A stretch of DNA of 64,000 bases from Anaerolineae bacterium (lineage in GTDB: Bacteria > Chloroflexota > Anaerolineae > Promineifilales > Promineifilaceae). Each line of letters begins with the position of its first letter. Position 1 is the stretch's first letter. The translations under genes were made by a program, and so were the position numbers. The notes beneath the pieces are model-generated. The model was given only the letters and a program-made list of their open reading frames with translations. It ran no database searches and was not told the DNA's origin. This document shows, piece after piece, positions 33,300-42,158 of this stretch. Where the stretch lies: contig JAHBVI010000015.1 in the NCBI GenBank assembly GCA_019637635.1, positions 19,433 through 83,432 of the forward strand, written 5' to 3'.

Positions 33300-36200
33300 C
33301 TATGGTTTTAAGATGATGGGCAGGTAGATGGTGTAACCTGGTTCTACCGGCACAGAGGCTGTCGTGGTCAGGTCTACACTGGCAGTGGCGGAGGGGTCAT
33401 TGTCGGACACGGCCGTGATCGTCACCGTATCGTCGTCCCCATTGGCCGCATCACCGGGAATGTGAACTGTCACCTGCACGGCCGTGCCCTCGCCGGCAGC
33501 CAGCGTCACCGTCAGCGGTTCCACGTGTGTCATCCAGGCGTTCCCACTCATGCCCAGCGTAAAGCTGTCGGCCGCATTGCCTGTGTTGGTGATGTGTACC
33601 GTGTACGTCACCACCGCCCCCGGTTCGCCGGACAGCGCATCCGGGTCGGCGCTGAGGGTCACATCCCGCAGTTCCGTCGCCGTCGTCGTCAGGAAGGCGT
33701 CGTCGCTGACGCTGCCGTCGCTCTGTGACGTAGCCGTCACCAATGACAGCCCTACATCACCGGCAGCCGCATTGCCCGGCACACTCACTTCGGCCGTGAA
33801 CGTGCCCACCGCACCGGCATCCAGGCTGATGCTGCTGGCAGAGAGCATGGTTGCCCACTGCGCATCCACCGTCAGATCAAAGGTATCGCTGACGCTGCCC
33901 GTGTTGGTGATGCTCAGGGTGTAGACCACCACACTGCCCGGCGCGCCAGAACCGTCCTGGTCAGGCGAGAGGTCTACGCCGCCGCCGCTGGCCTCCAGCG
34001 TGGGCACCACACACCACTCCACCAGCGTGCCAATATCGCTGCCGGCATGGTCAGAGACCGTGATCGTCCAGTCGCCGCTGATGTCCATGCCATCATAGGC
34101 GGCCAGCAGGCTGGAGTTGGGCGGGTCGCCGCCCACACGGTCGCCAGAGATGGCCGGGTTGGTGGCGCACTGCGTTTCGATGTTACCATCCGGCCCTTCA
34201 TCGTTGACGGTGACATCATAATTGTCGCCGGAACAGCCAAAGGTGCTGGCAGGCACACCGGGGCGGTCAATGATGGTGGCGTTGGTGGCGTTGTGGGAGA
34301 CCGCGAAGCGCAGGTCGCCCACCCAGGTGTGGGTGGCTTTGACGTAGATGTCCACGTCCAGAATGTTGGCGCTGGCGGGGATGTTCATGGTGTGGCTGAC
34401 GCCGGTCGGGTTATTGTCTGGGATAGCCAGATTGGGGGTAGCGCAGAAGGTGGCGGGCTGCTCCACGGTGCGGAAGCGGAACTGCGGTGAGATGACGCCG
34501 CTGCCGCAGGCGTTGCTGGCCGTGACGCGCCAGTAGTGCCAGGTGTTGTAAGCCAGGGCGTTGGCGCCAGGCAAGGTGTGGCTGGGATCGCTGACAGTGG
34601 TGGTGTAGATGATGTTATTGAAGTTGATGTCGTCGGCCAGTTCCAGAGTGTAGGCGGCCGCGCCGCTGACGGCGTTCCAGCTAAAGTCCGGGGTGACGGG
34701 GATGTTGGTAGCGCCGTTGGCGGGCGTGAGCAAGGTAGGCGCGCCCGGTATACCATCAAACAGGTTCAATTGTAAGGTCGCCGTATGGGTTGGTGTGGGA
34801 GAACCGATACCCACGATATCAACATCATATGCTCCTGGCGTAACCGCGCCGACATTCAGCAAACTGAGTTCACTGGTAACCGTAGGCGTCATTACCGGGT
34901 TGACGCTGAAGCTGGCAGAATACCCTGCCGGAACGCCAACAGCGTTAAGGGCTACCGGGGCATCGTACCCTTCAAACCAGTTGAAGTTGACATCTACAGA
35001 AGCAGAGTCGGGGGCACAAATTTCCAGGGTGTTAGGGCTGAGCGCCATTGAGAAATCTGGGCCGAGGCCACCGGTACATTCCGGTACCCGGAAGATGCCG
35101 ACGCGCGTGTTCCAGTTGAAGCCGCCGTCATTGATGTCATGATATTCAGTGGTGTACCAGAAGGTGCAATTGTCCACCGGGTCAACGGCCAGGCCAGAAT
35201 AATCGCCCCACCGTTCAATACTGGTCTGGACGCCCGTGCCGACCCACATGGAGGCCTCTGCATTCAGGGTACCCAGGGGATCACTCAGGCGCCGGGTGAC
35301 ATAGCGGATAGAAGGAATGGTGGTGTTACTGGAAACGCTGTAGCCCAGGGCGATATTACCACTGCCATCCATGGCAATGCTGCCCATCCAGCGGGTGTTA
35401 CTGTCTGGGAAGTGTGTGCCTTCCTGGTGCAGGGCGTACGTGCTGCCTGTTTTGCGTACTTCAAACCAGCGGATGCCGCCGTGGTTAGCGCCATCGCCAT
35501 CTACCGTGAAATTACCAACCATGGCGGCATAATCACCAAAGTTGCGGTATTGCAGCCGGTGCATGGGCCACCAGGCAATATCATCCAGTAATTGGGATGT
35601 GCCCGGCTGCTGCACACATTCAACGAAGAAGCCACAGAGGGTATAGTTGAAGGCGGCAATTGGCAGTTCGGCAACCAGGGTGTATGTGGAATTGGCCGGA
35701 GTAGCCCAGTCTACGTCAAATTCATAGAAAGCTAATCGTTCCGACCCACCGGGGTGCCCGTTACCGTTTGGATGGAAGAATGTGTAGAAGATACCCGGAG
35801 CGCCTACCGGAGGGGCCAGTGGGCCATCTACGTCGGCCGGTAACATCAAGTTTGGATTGTTACCGAAGGATTGACGGGTAGCGGGATTGCCGGCCAACAT
35901 GGCGGCCCGGTCAAAGGCATGCGCCCAGTATTGGTTGGGGAAACCGGTGTTGGTGGTGGCAAAGTAGGCATCGGGCCAGATGCCATATTTGGGATAATCG
36001 GGGAAGGCCGGCATGGGGAAGGCGTACAGGTAATAGGTGCCTGTGGGGTCAGGTGAGGTAGAGACAGCAATACACAGTGCCTGACCGCCCGTAAGCCCCA
36101 TTTGCGACATGAACCAGCGGTCGGCCATATCATCATACATGACAATGGGGTCGCCGCTGTTGCTGTTCTGGCACACACCGCCAAAACCGGCAAACAAGGC

Positions 36201-36686
36201 GTTGAAGGGGGTGTCTGCTTGCACAATGCTGGGCGGGATTCCGTTGTCCGGGTCGCCTTTATCCCAGATTTGGAAGGAGACATTCACCATTTGAATGTAA
36301 TGATTGGGGCCAACGTCGCCAATGGTATCGGGAGGCGTGAACCCATCGGTGCCCAACCCCTCAAAGGTGAGCAGGGGGTCGGGGGTGCGGCCATTATTCT
36401 GGCTAAAGGGGACAAGGGTGTCCGGGCCAATCTTGGTGCTGGATTCGCCGAGACCTTCACCAAGCCACAGCATGTCAACTTCACGGTTGAGCAAAGGCGG
36501 CTGGGAAACAGGCGCCAGGTCGCGGACGGCGGGGCTTAGTTGGGGATATACCGGCTCGCTGACATCAAAGACGATTTCAGCTTTAGCCGTTGGGGTTGTG
36601 TCTGCATTGATTTTGGCATTCATTACAAAAAATGTGCCAAATACAAAAAGAACCAGGATAAACCAGATTTTCCAGGCAAGTTTCAT
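33300..36686 (-). CDS. Large secreted protein with P-domain, NEW3-type repeats and IYLPIILKP tail
   Basis: 1128 residues from the ATG at 36686 with GGAGGAAA upstream. It has an N-terminal signal segment (about 5-25). The first half (GLGTDGFTPPDTIGDVGPNH, VMYDDMADRWFMSQMG, IRYVTRRLSDPLG) is a probable propeller-like domain that I do not recognise. Then come a fibronectin-III-like region (FSWNAVSGAAAYTLELADD), a P-domain (roughly 745-895, DRPGVPASTFGCSGDN) and two repeats like the alpha-galactosidase NEW3 domain (VTYTVHITNTGNAADSFTL). The very end is GYTIYLPIILKP. It is probably a surface-attached exoprotein. ACGGCCGT is absent from nearly all of it. Confidence 0.85.
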   Translation of the reverse strand: MKLAWKIWFILVLFVFGTFFVMNAKINADTTPTAKAEIVFDVSEPVYPQLSPAVRDLAPVSQPPLLNREVDMLWLGEGLGESSTKIGPDTLVPFSQNNGRTPDPLLTFEGLGTDGFTPPDTIGDVGPNHYIQMVNVSFQIWDKGDPDNGIPPSIVQADTPFNALFAGFGGVCQNSNSGDPIVMYDDMADRWFMSQMGLTGGQALCIAVSTSPDPTGTYYLYAFPMPAFPDYPKYGIWPDAYFATTNTGFPNQYWAHAFDRAAMLAGNPATRQSFGNNPNLMLPADVDGPLAPPVGAPGIFYTFFHPNGNGHPGGSERLAFYEFDVDWATPANSTYTLVAELPIAAFNYTLCGFFVECVQQPGTSQLLDDIAWWPMHRLQYRNFGDYAAMVGNFTVDGDGANHGGIRWFEVRKTGSTYALHQEGTHFPDSNTRWMGSIAMDGSGNIALGYSVSSNTTIPSIRYVTRRLSDPLGTLNAEASMWVGTGVQTSIERWGDYSGLAVDPVDNCTFWYTTEYHDINDGGFNWNTRVGIFRVPECTGGLGPDFSMALSPNTLEICAPDSASVDVNFNWFEGYDAPVALNAVGVPAGYSASFSVNPVMTPTVTSELSLLNVGAVTPGAYDVDIVGIGSPTPTHTATLQLNLFDGIPGAPTLLTPANGATNIPVTPDFSWNAVSGAAAYTLELADDINFNNIIYTTTVSDPSHTLPGANALAYNTWHYWRVTASNACGSGVISPQFRFRTVEQPATFCATPNLAIPDNNPTGVSHTMNIPASANILDVDIYVKATHTWVGDLRFAVSHNATNATIIDRPGVPASTFGCSGDNYDVTVNDEGPDGNIETQCATNPAISGDRVGGDPPNSSLLAAYDGMDISGDWTITVSDHAGSDIGTLVEWCVVPTLEASGGGVDLSPDQDGSGAPGSVVVYTLSITNTGSVSDTFDLTVDAQWATMLSASSISLDAGAVGTFTAEVSVPGNAAAGDVGLSLVTATSQSDGSVSDDAFLTTTATELRDVTLSADPDALSGEPGAVVTYTVHITNTGNAADSFTLGMSGNAWMTHVEPLTVTLAAGEGTAVQVTVHIPGDAANGDDDTVTITAVSDNDPSATASVDLTTTASVPVEPGYTIYLPIILKP

Positions 36687-36930
36687 ATGAATTTTCCTCC
36701 AATAGTTTTTCATATCCCTTGGGGTTTAGGATATTTCATTAAGCGGGGCCGCGGCGCCTATCCTCAACCCTGAGGTGGGGAAGCCAATTGCCTTGACTTC
36801 GCTATATACAATCTTTGAGTTCGGGTTTTTCCATAGGCAGGCTCTCCTTATGGGTTCAGATAGAGAATTCGGATATGTATATCATACCATTTGGCCTGTT
36901 ATCATGCACGTCTGATGCTACACCGGGCGC

Positions 36931-37971
36931 TTATCGCATCAGAAAACTGGTGAGCATTTGTTTGGCGTTTTCCAGGTCGGGCAGCGCATCTACCAGTTGT
37001 AGTTGGATGTTTAACTCGTCGGCCAACGGCCGTAAAAACGCGGCCACCTCTTCTGAACTGGTGCGGATAAAACCGGGGCGCAGCCGCTGTCGGGCTAATG
37101 TCAACCCTACTTTCAGGGGCATGGTTCCCCACATTTCGTCTATAGAAGTTTCGGCAATCATTGTCTCTGAGCCGATGATCATGCCGCTGCTCGGTTCTAT
37201 GATCAGGAGCATGTAGGGGAAATACGGCCGTTCCTGTTCCGCTCGCACCGACGCCGGCGTCCAGAAAAAGTCTACATCAATGCGGCCCATGGTCGGCGGC
37301 AGGTTCCGCAGAAATTCCATGGCCCGCTTATCAAAGTAGATAGAGACGGGTCGGGAGGTTGGAGGCGTGATCTGGCGCTTTTCGTTGTGCCATACCCATT
37401 TGTTCCCTTGTTTTGTGGGTACCCGCACCAGATATTCTTCTTCATCTGCGTCCAACAACGCCGGGTCATCTTCCAGGCGGGCGGCCATCTCCAGCATTTG
37501 TTCCAGAGCATGGGCCAGGAAGCGGGCTTCTACGGCCGTGAGATACCAGGGAACCATACCCGGTGCATAACTCTGGAACTGGGGCCATGCCTGTTTGCCA
37601 CGGTACTTCAACCCCAACTGCTTGATCACGTCCCGGTCTTTTGGATGCAGCGTGTTCCGGTCTTCAAAAGAGGCTTGTAACTGCGGCGTATTGAGTACCA
37701 TATCGGGCGTCAGGTACGGCCCGGCATATTGCATCCGCCAAAAACCGGCCAACCCCTGTTCCCCCAGATATACCGCCACGGCCAGATGTTCACCCAAACT
37801 GCCCATGACGCTGACAAAACCCAATTCGCCCGTTTCCGGGTTTTGTATGCCAAAAATATCGGTCTCTTCCATCCATTCCCAGGGCGCTGCCTCTTTTACC
37901 CGATCCATCAAGGCATACAGGTGACGCCACTCGGTTTCTGTGGGAGTCGTTTCTTTCATTCTATTCCTCAT
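36931..37971 (-). CDS. Hypothetical protein (DUF7309/DUF6930-like)
   Basis: 346 residues. The ATG at 37971 overlaps the aminotransferase stop as ATGA, which supports this start over an ATG at 37959. The N-terminal half (WEWMEETDIFGIQNPETGEL, GSLGEHLAVAVYLGEQGLAGF) and the C-terminal half (DVDFFWTPASVRAEQERPYFPYML) are reminiscent of the co-occurring DUF7309 and DUF6930. No signal peptide or catalytic motif is seen. It is translated with the aminotransferase. A hairpin of the AGACC family lies directly before its start. Function unknown. Confidence 0.7.
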   Translation of the reverse strand: MRNRMKETTPTETEWRHLYALMDRVKEAAPWEWMEETDIFGIQNPETGELGFVSVMGSLGEHLAVAVYLGEQGLAGFWRMQYAGPYLTPDMVLNTPQLQASFEDRNTLHPKDRDVIKQLGLKYRGKQAWPQFQSYAPGMVPWYLTAVEARFLAHALEQMLEMAARLEDDPALLDADEEEYLVRVPTKQGNKWVWHNEKRQITPPTSRPVSIYFDKRAMEFLRNLPPTMGRIDVDFFWTPASVRAEQERPYFPYMLLIIEPSSGMIIGSETMIAETSIDEMWGTMPLKVGLTLARQRLRPGFIRTSSEEVAAFLRPLADELNIQLQLVDALPDLENAKQMLTSFLMR

Positions 37972-39158
37972 GGAGACCTGACAGGTTTTGCAAACCTGTC
38001 AGGTCTGAACGATTGTTGCAGCCGCCGGGCGGCTTCTTCCAGGGTGGGCTGCGATTTACAGAAGGCAAATCGTGCCAGCCGCGCCCCGTCGGCGGGGTTG
38101 TGGTAAAAAGCGCTGGGCGGAATGGCGGCTACGCCTACTTCGGTCGTCAGGTAACGGCAGAAGGCGACATCATCGGCAAAACCCAGGCCGCTAATATCCA
38201 CTATGACAAAGTAGGTGCCGGCCGGGGAGATGGGCGGCAAACCGGCAGCGGCTAACACTTGCATCAGAAAGTCTCGTTTGCTCTGGTAATCTTGAGCCAG
38301 GTGTGTGTAAAAGCCAGTGTCTGTTGCCAGGGCGACGGCGGCGGCCTCTTGCAAGGGGGCGGCGCCGCAGAAGGTCATAAACTGGTGCGTGCGGAAGGCG
38401 GCGCGCAGTAAATCGGGGTGGGCAATGACCCAACCAATTTTCCAGCCGGTGACGCTGAACGTTTTGCCCAGGCTGGAAATGGTGAGGGTACGGCCGTCCA
38501 TGCCGGGTTGTTGGGCCAGCAGGTGGTGAGTACGGCCGTCAAACACAATATGCTCATACACCTCATCCGCCAGCGCCAATACGTCATGCTCCTGGCACAG
38601 GTCGGCGATGATGCCCAACTCCTCGCGGCTAAATACCTTGCCGGTGGGGTTATGCGGCGTATTGACAACAATCAACTTTGTTTTAGGGGTAAAAAGCGCC
38701 GCCAATGCTTCGCGGTCAATGCGCCAGTCTGGCTGGCGCAGCGTGTAAAAACGGGGAACCCCGCCGGCCATGAGGACATCGGGCACATAGGAATCATAAA
38801 ACGGCTCAAACAGGATGACTTCATCGCCGGGATTCACCAACCCTAAAATGGCGGCGCACAATGCTTCGGTCGCGCCGTGTGTCACCAGGATTTCCTGGTC
38901 GGGGTCGGCGCCCAGCCCGTAGTGGCGTTTCATTTTGGCGGCAATGGCTTGTTTGAGGGACGGACGGCCGTAGCTGGGCGCATACTGGTTCACGTCGGCG
39001 GCAATCGCTTCCCTGGCCGCCTCCTTCAGAAAATCGGGCGCGGCAAAATCTGGGAATCCCTGCCCCAGGTTGACGGCCTGGTGTTGGACGGCCAGTGCCG
39101 TCATTTCGGCAAAAATAGTGACACCAAAGTGTTGGATACGGTTTGCCAGGTAAGACAT
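37968..39158 (-). CDS. PLP-dependent aminotransferase class I/II (KAT/YbdL-like)
   Basis: 396 residues. Fold-type I aminotransferase: NQYAPSYGRPSLKQAIA, VVNTPHNPTGKVF, the PLP lysine in SSLGKTFSVTGWKIGW, and RLARFAFCK for the substrate carboxylate. GFPDFAAPDFL with QYAP places it near YbdL (methionine aminotransferase) and kynurenine-oxoglutarate transaminase. The last nine residues (RPDRFAKPVRS) are encoded by an AGACC-family hairpin, so the C-terminus is repeat-derived. The stop overlaps the next start as ATGA. Confidence 0.9.
   Translation of the reverse strand: MSYLANRIQHFGVTIFAEMTALAVQHQAVNLGQGFPDFAAPDFLKEAAREAIAADVNQYAPSYGRPSLKQAIAAKMKRHYGLGADPDQEILVTHGATEALCAAILGLVNPGDEVILFEPFYDSYVPDVLMAGGVPRFYTLRQPDWRIDREALAALFTPKTKLIVVNTPHNPTGKVFSREELGIIADLCQEHDVLALADEVYEHIVFDGRTHHLLAQQPGMDGRTLTISSLGKTFSVTGWKIGWVIAHPDLLRAAFRTHQFMTFCGAAPLQEAAAVALATDTGFYTHLAQDYQSKRDFLMQVLAAAGLPPISPAGTYFVIVDISGLGFADDVAFCRYLTTEVGVAAIPPSAFYHNPADGARLARFAFCKSQPTLEEAARRLQQSFRPDRFAKPVRSP
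37974..38006. repeat. AGACC-family hairpin, 15-bp stem
   Basis: AGACCTGACAGGTTT / AAACCTGTCAGGTCT with loop TGC. It encodes the C-terminus of the aminotransferase and ends 2 nt before the next start codon on the minus strand. Confidence 0.9.
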
Positions 39159-39162
39159 AGGA

Positions 39163-39202
39163 TTGTGTTCAGGTGTTCAAGTGTTTACGTGATTACGTTA
39201 AC
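39163..39202. repeat. Short tandem words of 8 bp upstream of the aminotransferase
   Basis: GTGTTCAG, GTGTTCAA, GTGTTTAC, GTGATTAC and GTTAACAC in a row. Similar in style to the heptamer arrays but with an 8-bp period. Confidence 0.6.
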
Positions 39203-39258
39203 ACATCAGCACGTGAATTGTGGCTGAGTTACGGCCGTTTGGCAACCCATTGTTTAGT

Positions 39259-39322
39259 AGTGCCAGGCAAGGGGCAGCACCATTTTGATTGACCACTGCC
39301 GCACAGCCCCTTGCCTGGCACT
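39259..39322. repeat. Inverted repeat AGTGCCAGGCAAGGGGC (copy 2)
   Basis: 17-bp arms 39259-39275 and 39306-39322 around a 30-nt loop that differs from copy 1 at 11630. Confidence 0.85.
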
Positions 39323-39374
39323 GCTCGCGTGCAACCTTGCTTGATACGGTTAATTCCTCTTTAATAGTGTCCCC

Positions 39375-39680
39375 ATGCTCAAACTACTCTTGATTACCAT
39401 TGGCATCTGGCTGACAACCGTCATTTTTATCCTGTTTGCGATTGGCGTGACGGCCGCTTTGACGGCCGATGTGTCCGCAGCGGGCATGAACATCCCGCTA
39501 TTGTGCCTGGGCACGGTGGCCGTCTTCACGGTGGCGGCCGATACGTTCTTGCTGGCGCGTATGGCGCAGCGGGTGGAGGATGATGGGCTGCGGCGGCTGT
39601 GGATTGGCGCGTTTTTGGTGCTGCAATTGGGCACGGTTTCGTTTTTGATGCTCATGGCGCTGGTTGTGCTAAACCGGTAA
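39375..39680 (+). CDS. Small membrane protein, unknown
   Basis: 101 residues with three predicted membrane segments (about 3-28, 42-60 and 77-98). The ATG at 39375 has no clear ribosome site. No motif is recognised. It precedes another small membrane protein on the same strand, separated by 136 bp that contain an AGACC-family hairpin. The length, hydrophobic pattern and codon use support a real gene, but without similarity. Confidence 0.6.
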   Translation: MLKLLLITIGIWLTTVIFILFAIGVTAALTADVSAAGMNIPLLCLGTVAVFTVAADTFLLARMAQRVEDDGLRRLWIGAFLVLQLGTVSFLMLMALVVLNR

Positions 39681-39758
39681 TCCGTTGTCGGATTTCGAGC
39701 TTGTTTCCCTTTGTCCCTCCTGGGGTGTTTTGGATACAATCCCCCATCTCGAAATTTT

Positions 39759-39791
39759 AGACCCGAAGGGTTTCAAAAACCCTTCGGGTCT
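39759..39791. repeat. AGACC-family hairpin, 15-bp stem
   Basis: AGACCCGAAGGGTTT / AAACCCTTCGGGTCT with loop CAA, 25 nt upstream of the next start codon. Confidence 0.9.
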
Positions 39792-39816
39792 TCATTCAAA
39801 AGGAAGAAGAGTTTTT

Positions 39817-40248
39817 ATGAGCAAGAGCAAAACACGCAAGCGCCCGGCGCATCAGCCGCATGGGCAATCTGGCAACAATCACAAACCAACGGCCGTAGCC
39901 GCCCCTGCCCGCCAACGCACACCGTTGATCACGGCCGTGATCGTCCTCATCTTTCTGCATGGCGCGCTGTTCACACTGCTGGCCTGGAGCGACCTGCGCA
40001 CCAATAACATCAAAGTGGCTTCCCTGTACATGCCCCTGCTGTTCATCACCTCGGCGGCAGATGTGATTGCCGCCGCCGCCCTGTGGTATTGGAAGCGCTG
40101 GGGATTCCAGCTTTACGTGGCGTCTACTCTGGTGATGGCTACGGCCGGGCTGATGAACACCGGCTACATCCTGGTGCTGTTTGCCAGTCTCCTGCCCGCC
40201 ATCATCGCCGCCTACATCTTCCTGCCCAAACAACATCTGTTTGATTGA
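39817..40248 (+). CDS. Small multispanning membrane protein, unknown
   Basis: 143 residues from the ATG at 39817, with AGGAAGAAG upstream. A basic, hydrophilic N-terminus (KSKTRKRPAHQPHGQSG) is followed by four predicted membrane segments (about 37-60, 68-90, 97-115 and 118-138). An earlier in-frame ATG would start in repeat DNA. No known family is recognised. An AGACC-family hairpin lies 8 nt after its stop codon. Confidence 0.65.
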   Translation: MSKSKTRKRPAHQPHGQSGNNHKPTAVAAPARQRTPLITAVIVLIFLHGALFTLLAWSDLRTNNIKVASLYMPLLFITSAADVIAAAALWYWKRWGFQLYVASTLVMATAGLMNTGYILVLFASLLPAIIAAYIFLPKQHLFD

Positions 40249-40255
40249 TACGCGC

Positions 40256-40288
40256 AGACCTGACAGGTTTCCAAAACCTGTCAGGTCT
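40256..40288. repeat. AGACC-family hairpin, 15-bp stem
   Basis: AGACCTGACAGGTTT / AAACCTGTCAGGTCT with loop CCA. The stem is identical to the copy at 37974, but here it follows a stop codon and could act as a terminator. Confidence 0.9.
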
Positions 40289-40466
40289 TGTCCCAACCCG
40301 TGTCCCTTATTCAGCCCATCGTTTACAGTGTGCCGCCCCGGTCACGGCCGTTTGCCGCCTTCCCTGCCGCCAATATCCCCTTCATGCTCAGCATCTACTA
40401 TAGGAGCGTCAAATCGTCCAAGAATTTGGCTTCGTCCTTTTTTGTTTTTCAGGTTGACCGAAGTCT

Positions 40467-41045
40467 ATGGTCAGAAGGTTGGAAGAGATGGAAACAATTG
40501 AAATGAGCCAGGATATCCCCGCTTGGGCAAAACAACGAATCCTCCCAGATGATGCCGATTTTTTGGAAGTACGCCAGTTGCATCGTCTGGGTAGAACGCA
40601 AATCCAGTTACCCAACCTTAAAGAGCTAAAAGGCTGGGCTAAGTCTCATGGCTGGCCGACACCCATATTTGGTTTTAAGAATGCATTTATCACCAGGCTG
40701 TTCGAAAGTAATGAGACCTTTTCACTGGCGCTCAAGGAAAGCGGTATCATCATTCATATTCCCATCAAAGAACACACCCTTACGATTGAAACGCTCAAGG
40801 AATTGGATGCGCTGTATGAGGAAAGGGAAGACAAAGGCCCCCTTGGGCAACGTCCTACTCGCTGGGGAACCCTGGTCAGTAGGCTGCGGGAGATACGTCA
40901 CCTTGTCGAAGCGGGCGTTAGGGTGAACGTTGAAGGAACCCAGACGGTTCTGACCTCGTGGCAGAGCTTCTACGACTGGGCGCATGGGCGTTACCATATG
41001 CTTGAGGATGGTTACGACAGTTGGATAGGTGATGACGAGTCATAA
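40467..41045 (+). CDS. Hypothetical protein
   Basis: 192 residues; a start at the ATG 40488 (METIEMSQD) after GGAAGAG is also possible. It is a soluble protein with charged helices (IETLKELDALYEEREDKGP, LVSRLREIRHLVEAGVRVNV) and a C-terminal acidic end (EDGYDSWIGDDES). No domain is recognised. Codon use and composition look native. It stands alone between the hairpin at 40256 and an array upstream of the MBL gene. Function cannot be stated. Confidence 0.6.
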   Translation: MVRRLEEMETIEMSQDIPAWAKQRILPDDADFLEVRQLHRLGRTQIQLPNLKELKGWAKSHGWPTPIFGFKNAFITRLFESNETFSLALKESGIIIHIPIKEHTLTIETLKELDALYEEREDKGPLGQRPTRWGTLVSRLREIRHLVEAGVRVNVEGTQTVLTSWQSFYDWAHGRYHMLEDGYDSWIGDDES

Positions 41046-41068
41046 AGGCCGGACGTTGAACTGCTAGA

Positions 41069-41136
41069 GGTAATCAGTAAACGGTAATCAGTTTCACACC
41101 GAATACCGTTTACCGTTCACCGAATACCGATTTCCA
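41069..41136. repeat. Heptamer array (GTAATCA / CGTTTAC / CGAATAC)
   Basis: GTAATCA, GTAAACG, GTAATCA, GTTTCAC, then CGAATAC, CGTTTAC, CGTTCAC and CGAATAC; forward and complementary words face each other just before the next start codon. Confidence 0.85.
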
Positions 41137-41138
41137 CC

Positions 41139-42107
41139 ATGAATCCCTTTCGCATTGAATTACCCACCCCTTTTGATGTTGGTTCGGTGAATGTATACCT
41201 TTTCACCGAACCGGAGCCTGTGCTGGTAGATACCGGCGTGGATTCAGACGAAAGTTGGGCAGCATTGCAAGACGGGTTGGCGGCGCATGGCCTGGCAGTG
41301 GCCGATTTGCAGCGGGTGGTGATCACTCATGCCCACGTAGACCATTTTGGCGCGGCGGCCCGGCTGACCGCTCATGGCGACGCCCAAATTTACATTGCCG
41401 ATCTGGGGTATGAGTGGCTGGTGGCTCCTAAACGGAAGTGGGCGCAGCGGATTGACTTTTACCGCGACTATTTTTTGGGTCCTTGCGGCCTTTCTCCCCA
41501 GGCGCAGCAAATGGTTTTGGCGTACATGACCTTTGCGGCCAAAAGCTCCACGCCGGTAGCCCCGGAACGTATTACCACCTTCACAGCAGGCGACCAACTG
41601 CTGATGGGGGGGCTGGATTGGAAGGTGCTGCACATGCCCGGCCACGCCAGCCACCAGACCTGCTTTTACCAGGCAACCACGCGCCAGTTCATCAGCGCCG
41701 ATATGCTGCTGCACAAAGCGCCCACGCCCATTGTGGAAGAGCCGCCGGATGGAAAAACAAGACGGCCGTCCCTCCCCCTCCTCCTCAATTCTTTCACCAT
41801 TCTCGAAGGGCTGGACATCGCCATCGCCTATCCCGGTCACGGCCCGCTCATTCACAACCCGCACGAACTCATCCAGCAGCAGCGCCAGCGCATTGAGGCG
41901 CGTAAACAAGAAGCCCTCAACCACATCCGGCAAGGTTGCCAGTCCGTCATTGAGTTGGTCAACCTCATGTACGCCCATTACCCCGAAAACGGCCGTATCG
42001 CCGGCCTGTGGATGGTCGTCGGTTATCTGGATTTGCTCAAGGCGGAAGGGGCGATTGAGGAGCGCGAAGTAGGGGGCATTTGGCGTTATTTTGTAAAAGG
42101 AGATTAG
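41139..42107 (+). CDS. MBL-fold metallohydrolase
   Basis: 322 residues. The metallo-beta-lactamase fold zinc motif HAHVDHFG (H64-x-H66-x-D68-H69) is present, with DTGVDSDES before it, MPGHASHQTCF (His) and YPGHGPLI (His) later. This is the glyoxalase II/RNase Z-like superfamily; the C-terminal helical part (QQQRQRIEARKQEALNHI) is common in the group with hydrolytic roles. Substrate unknown. It is followed within 51 bp by a thioesterase, then by acyl-CoA ligase and CoA-transferase, so it may act on a thioester. Confidence 0.9.
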   Translation: MNPFRIELPTPFDVGSVNVYLFTEPEPVLVDTGVDSDESWAALQDGLAAHGLAVADLQRVVITHAHVDHFGAAARLTAHGDAQIYIADLGYEWLVAPKRKWAQRIDFYRDYFLGPCGLSPQAQQMVLAYMTFAAKSSTPVAPERITTFTAGDQLLMGGLDWKVLHMPGHASHQTCFYQATTRQFISADMLLHKAPTPIVEEPPDGKTRRPSLPLLLNSFTILEGLDIAIAYPGHGPLIHNPHELIQQQRQRIEARKQEALNHIRQGCQSVIELVNLMYAHYPENGRIAGLWMVVGYLDLLKAEGAIEEREVGGIWRYFVKGD

Positions 42108-42115
42108 CTGCCATG

Positions 42116-42148
42116 AGACATCCGATTTTTTCAAAAAATCGGATGTCT
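42116..42148. repeat. AGAC-ended hairpin (relative of the AGACC family)
   Basis: AGACATCCGATTTTTT and its exact complement around a single C; 16-bp stem, 10 nt before the start of the thioesterase gene. Confidence 0.85.
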
Positions 42149-42158
42149 GGCACACACC

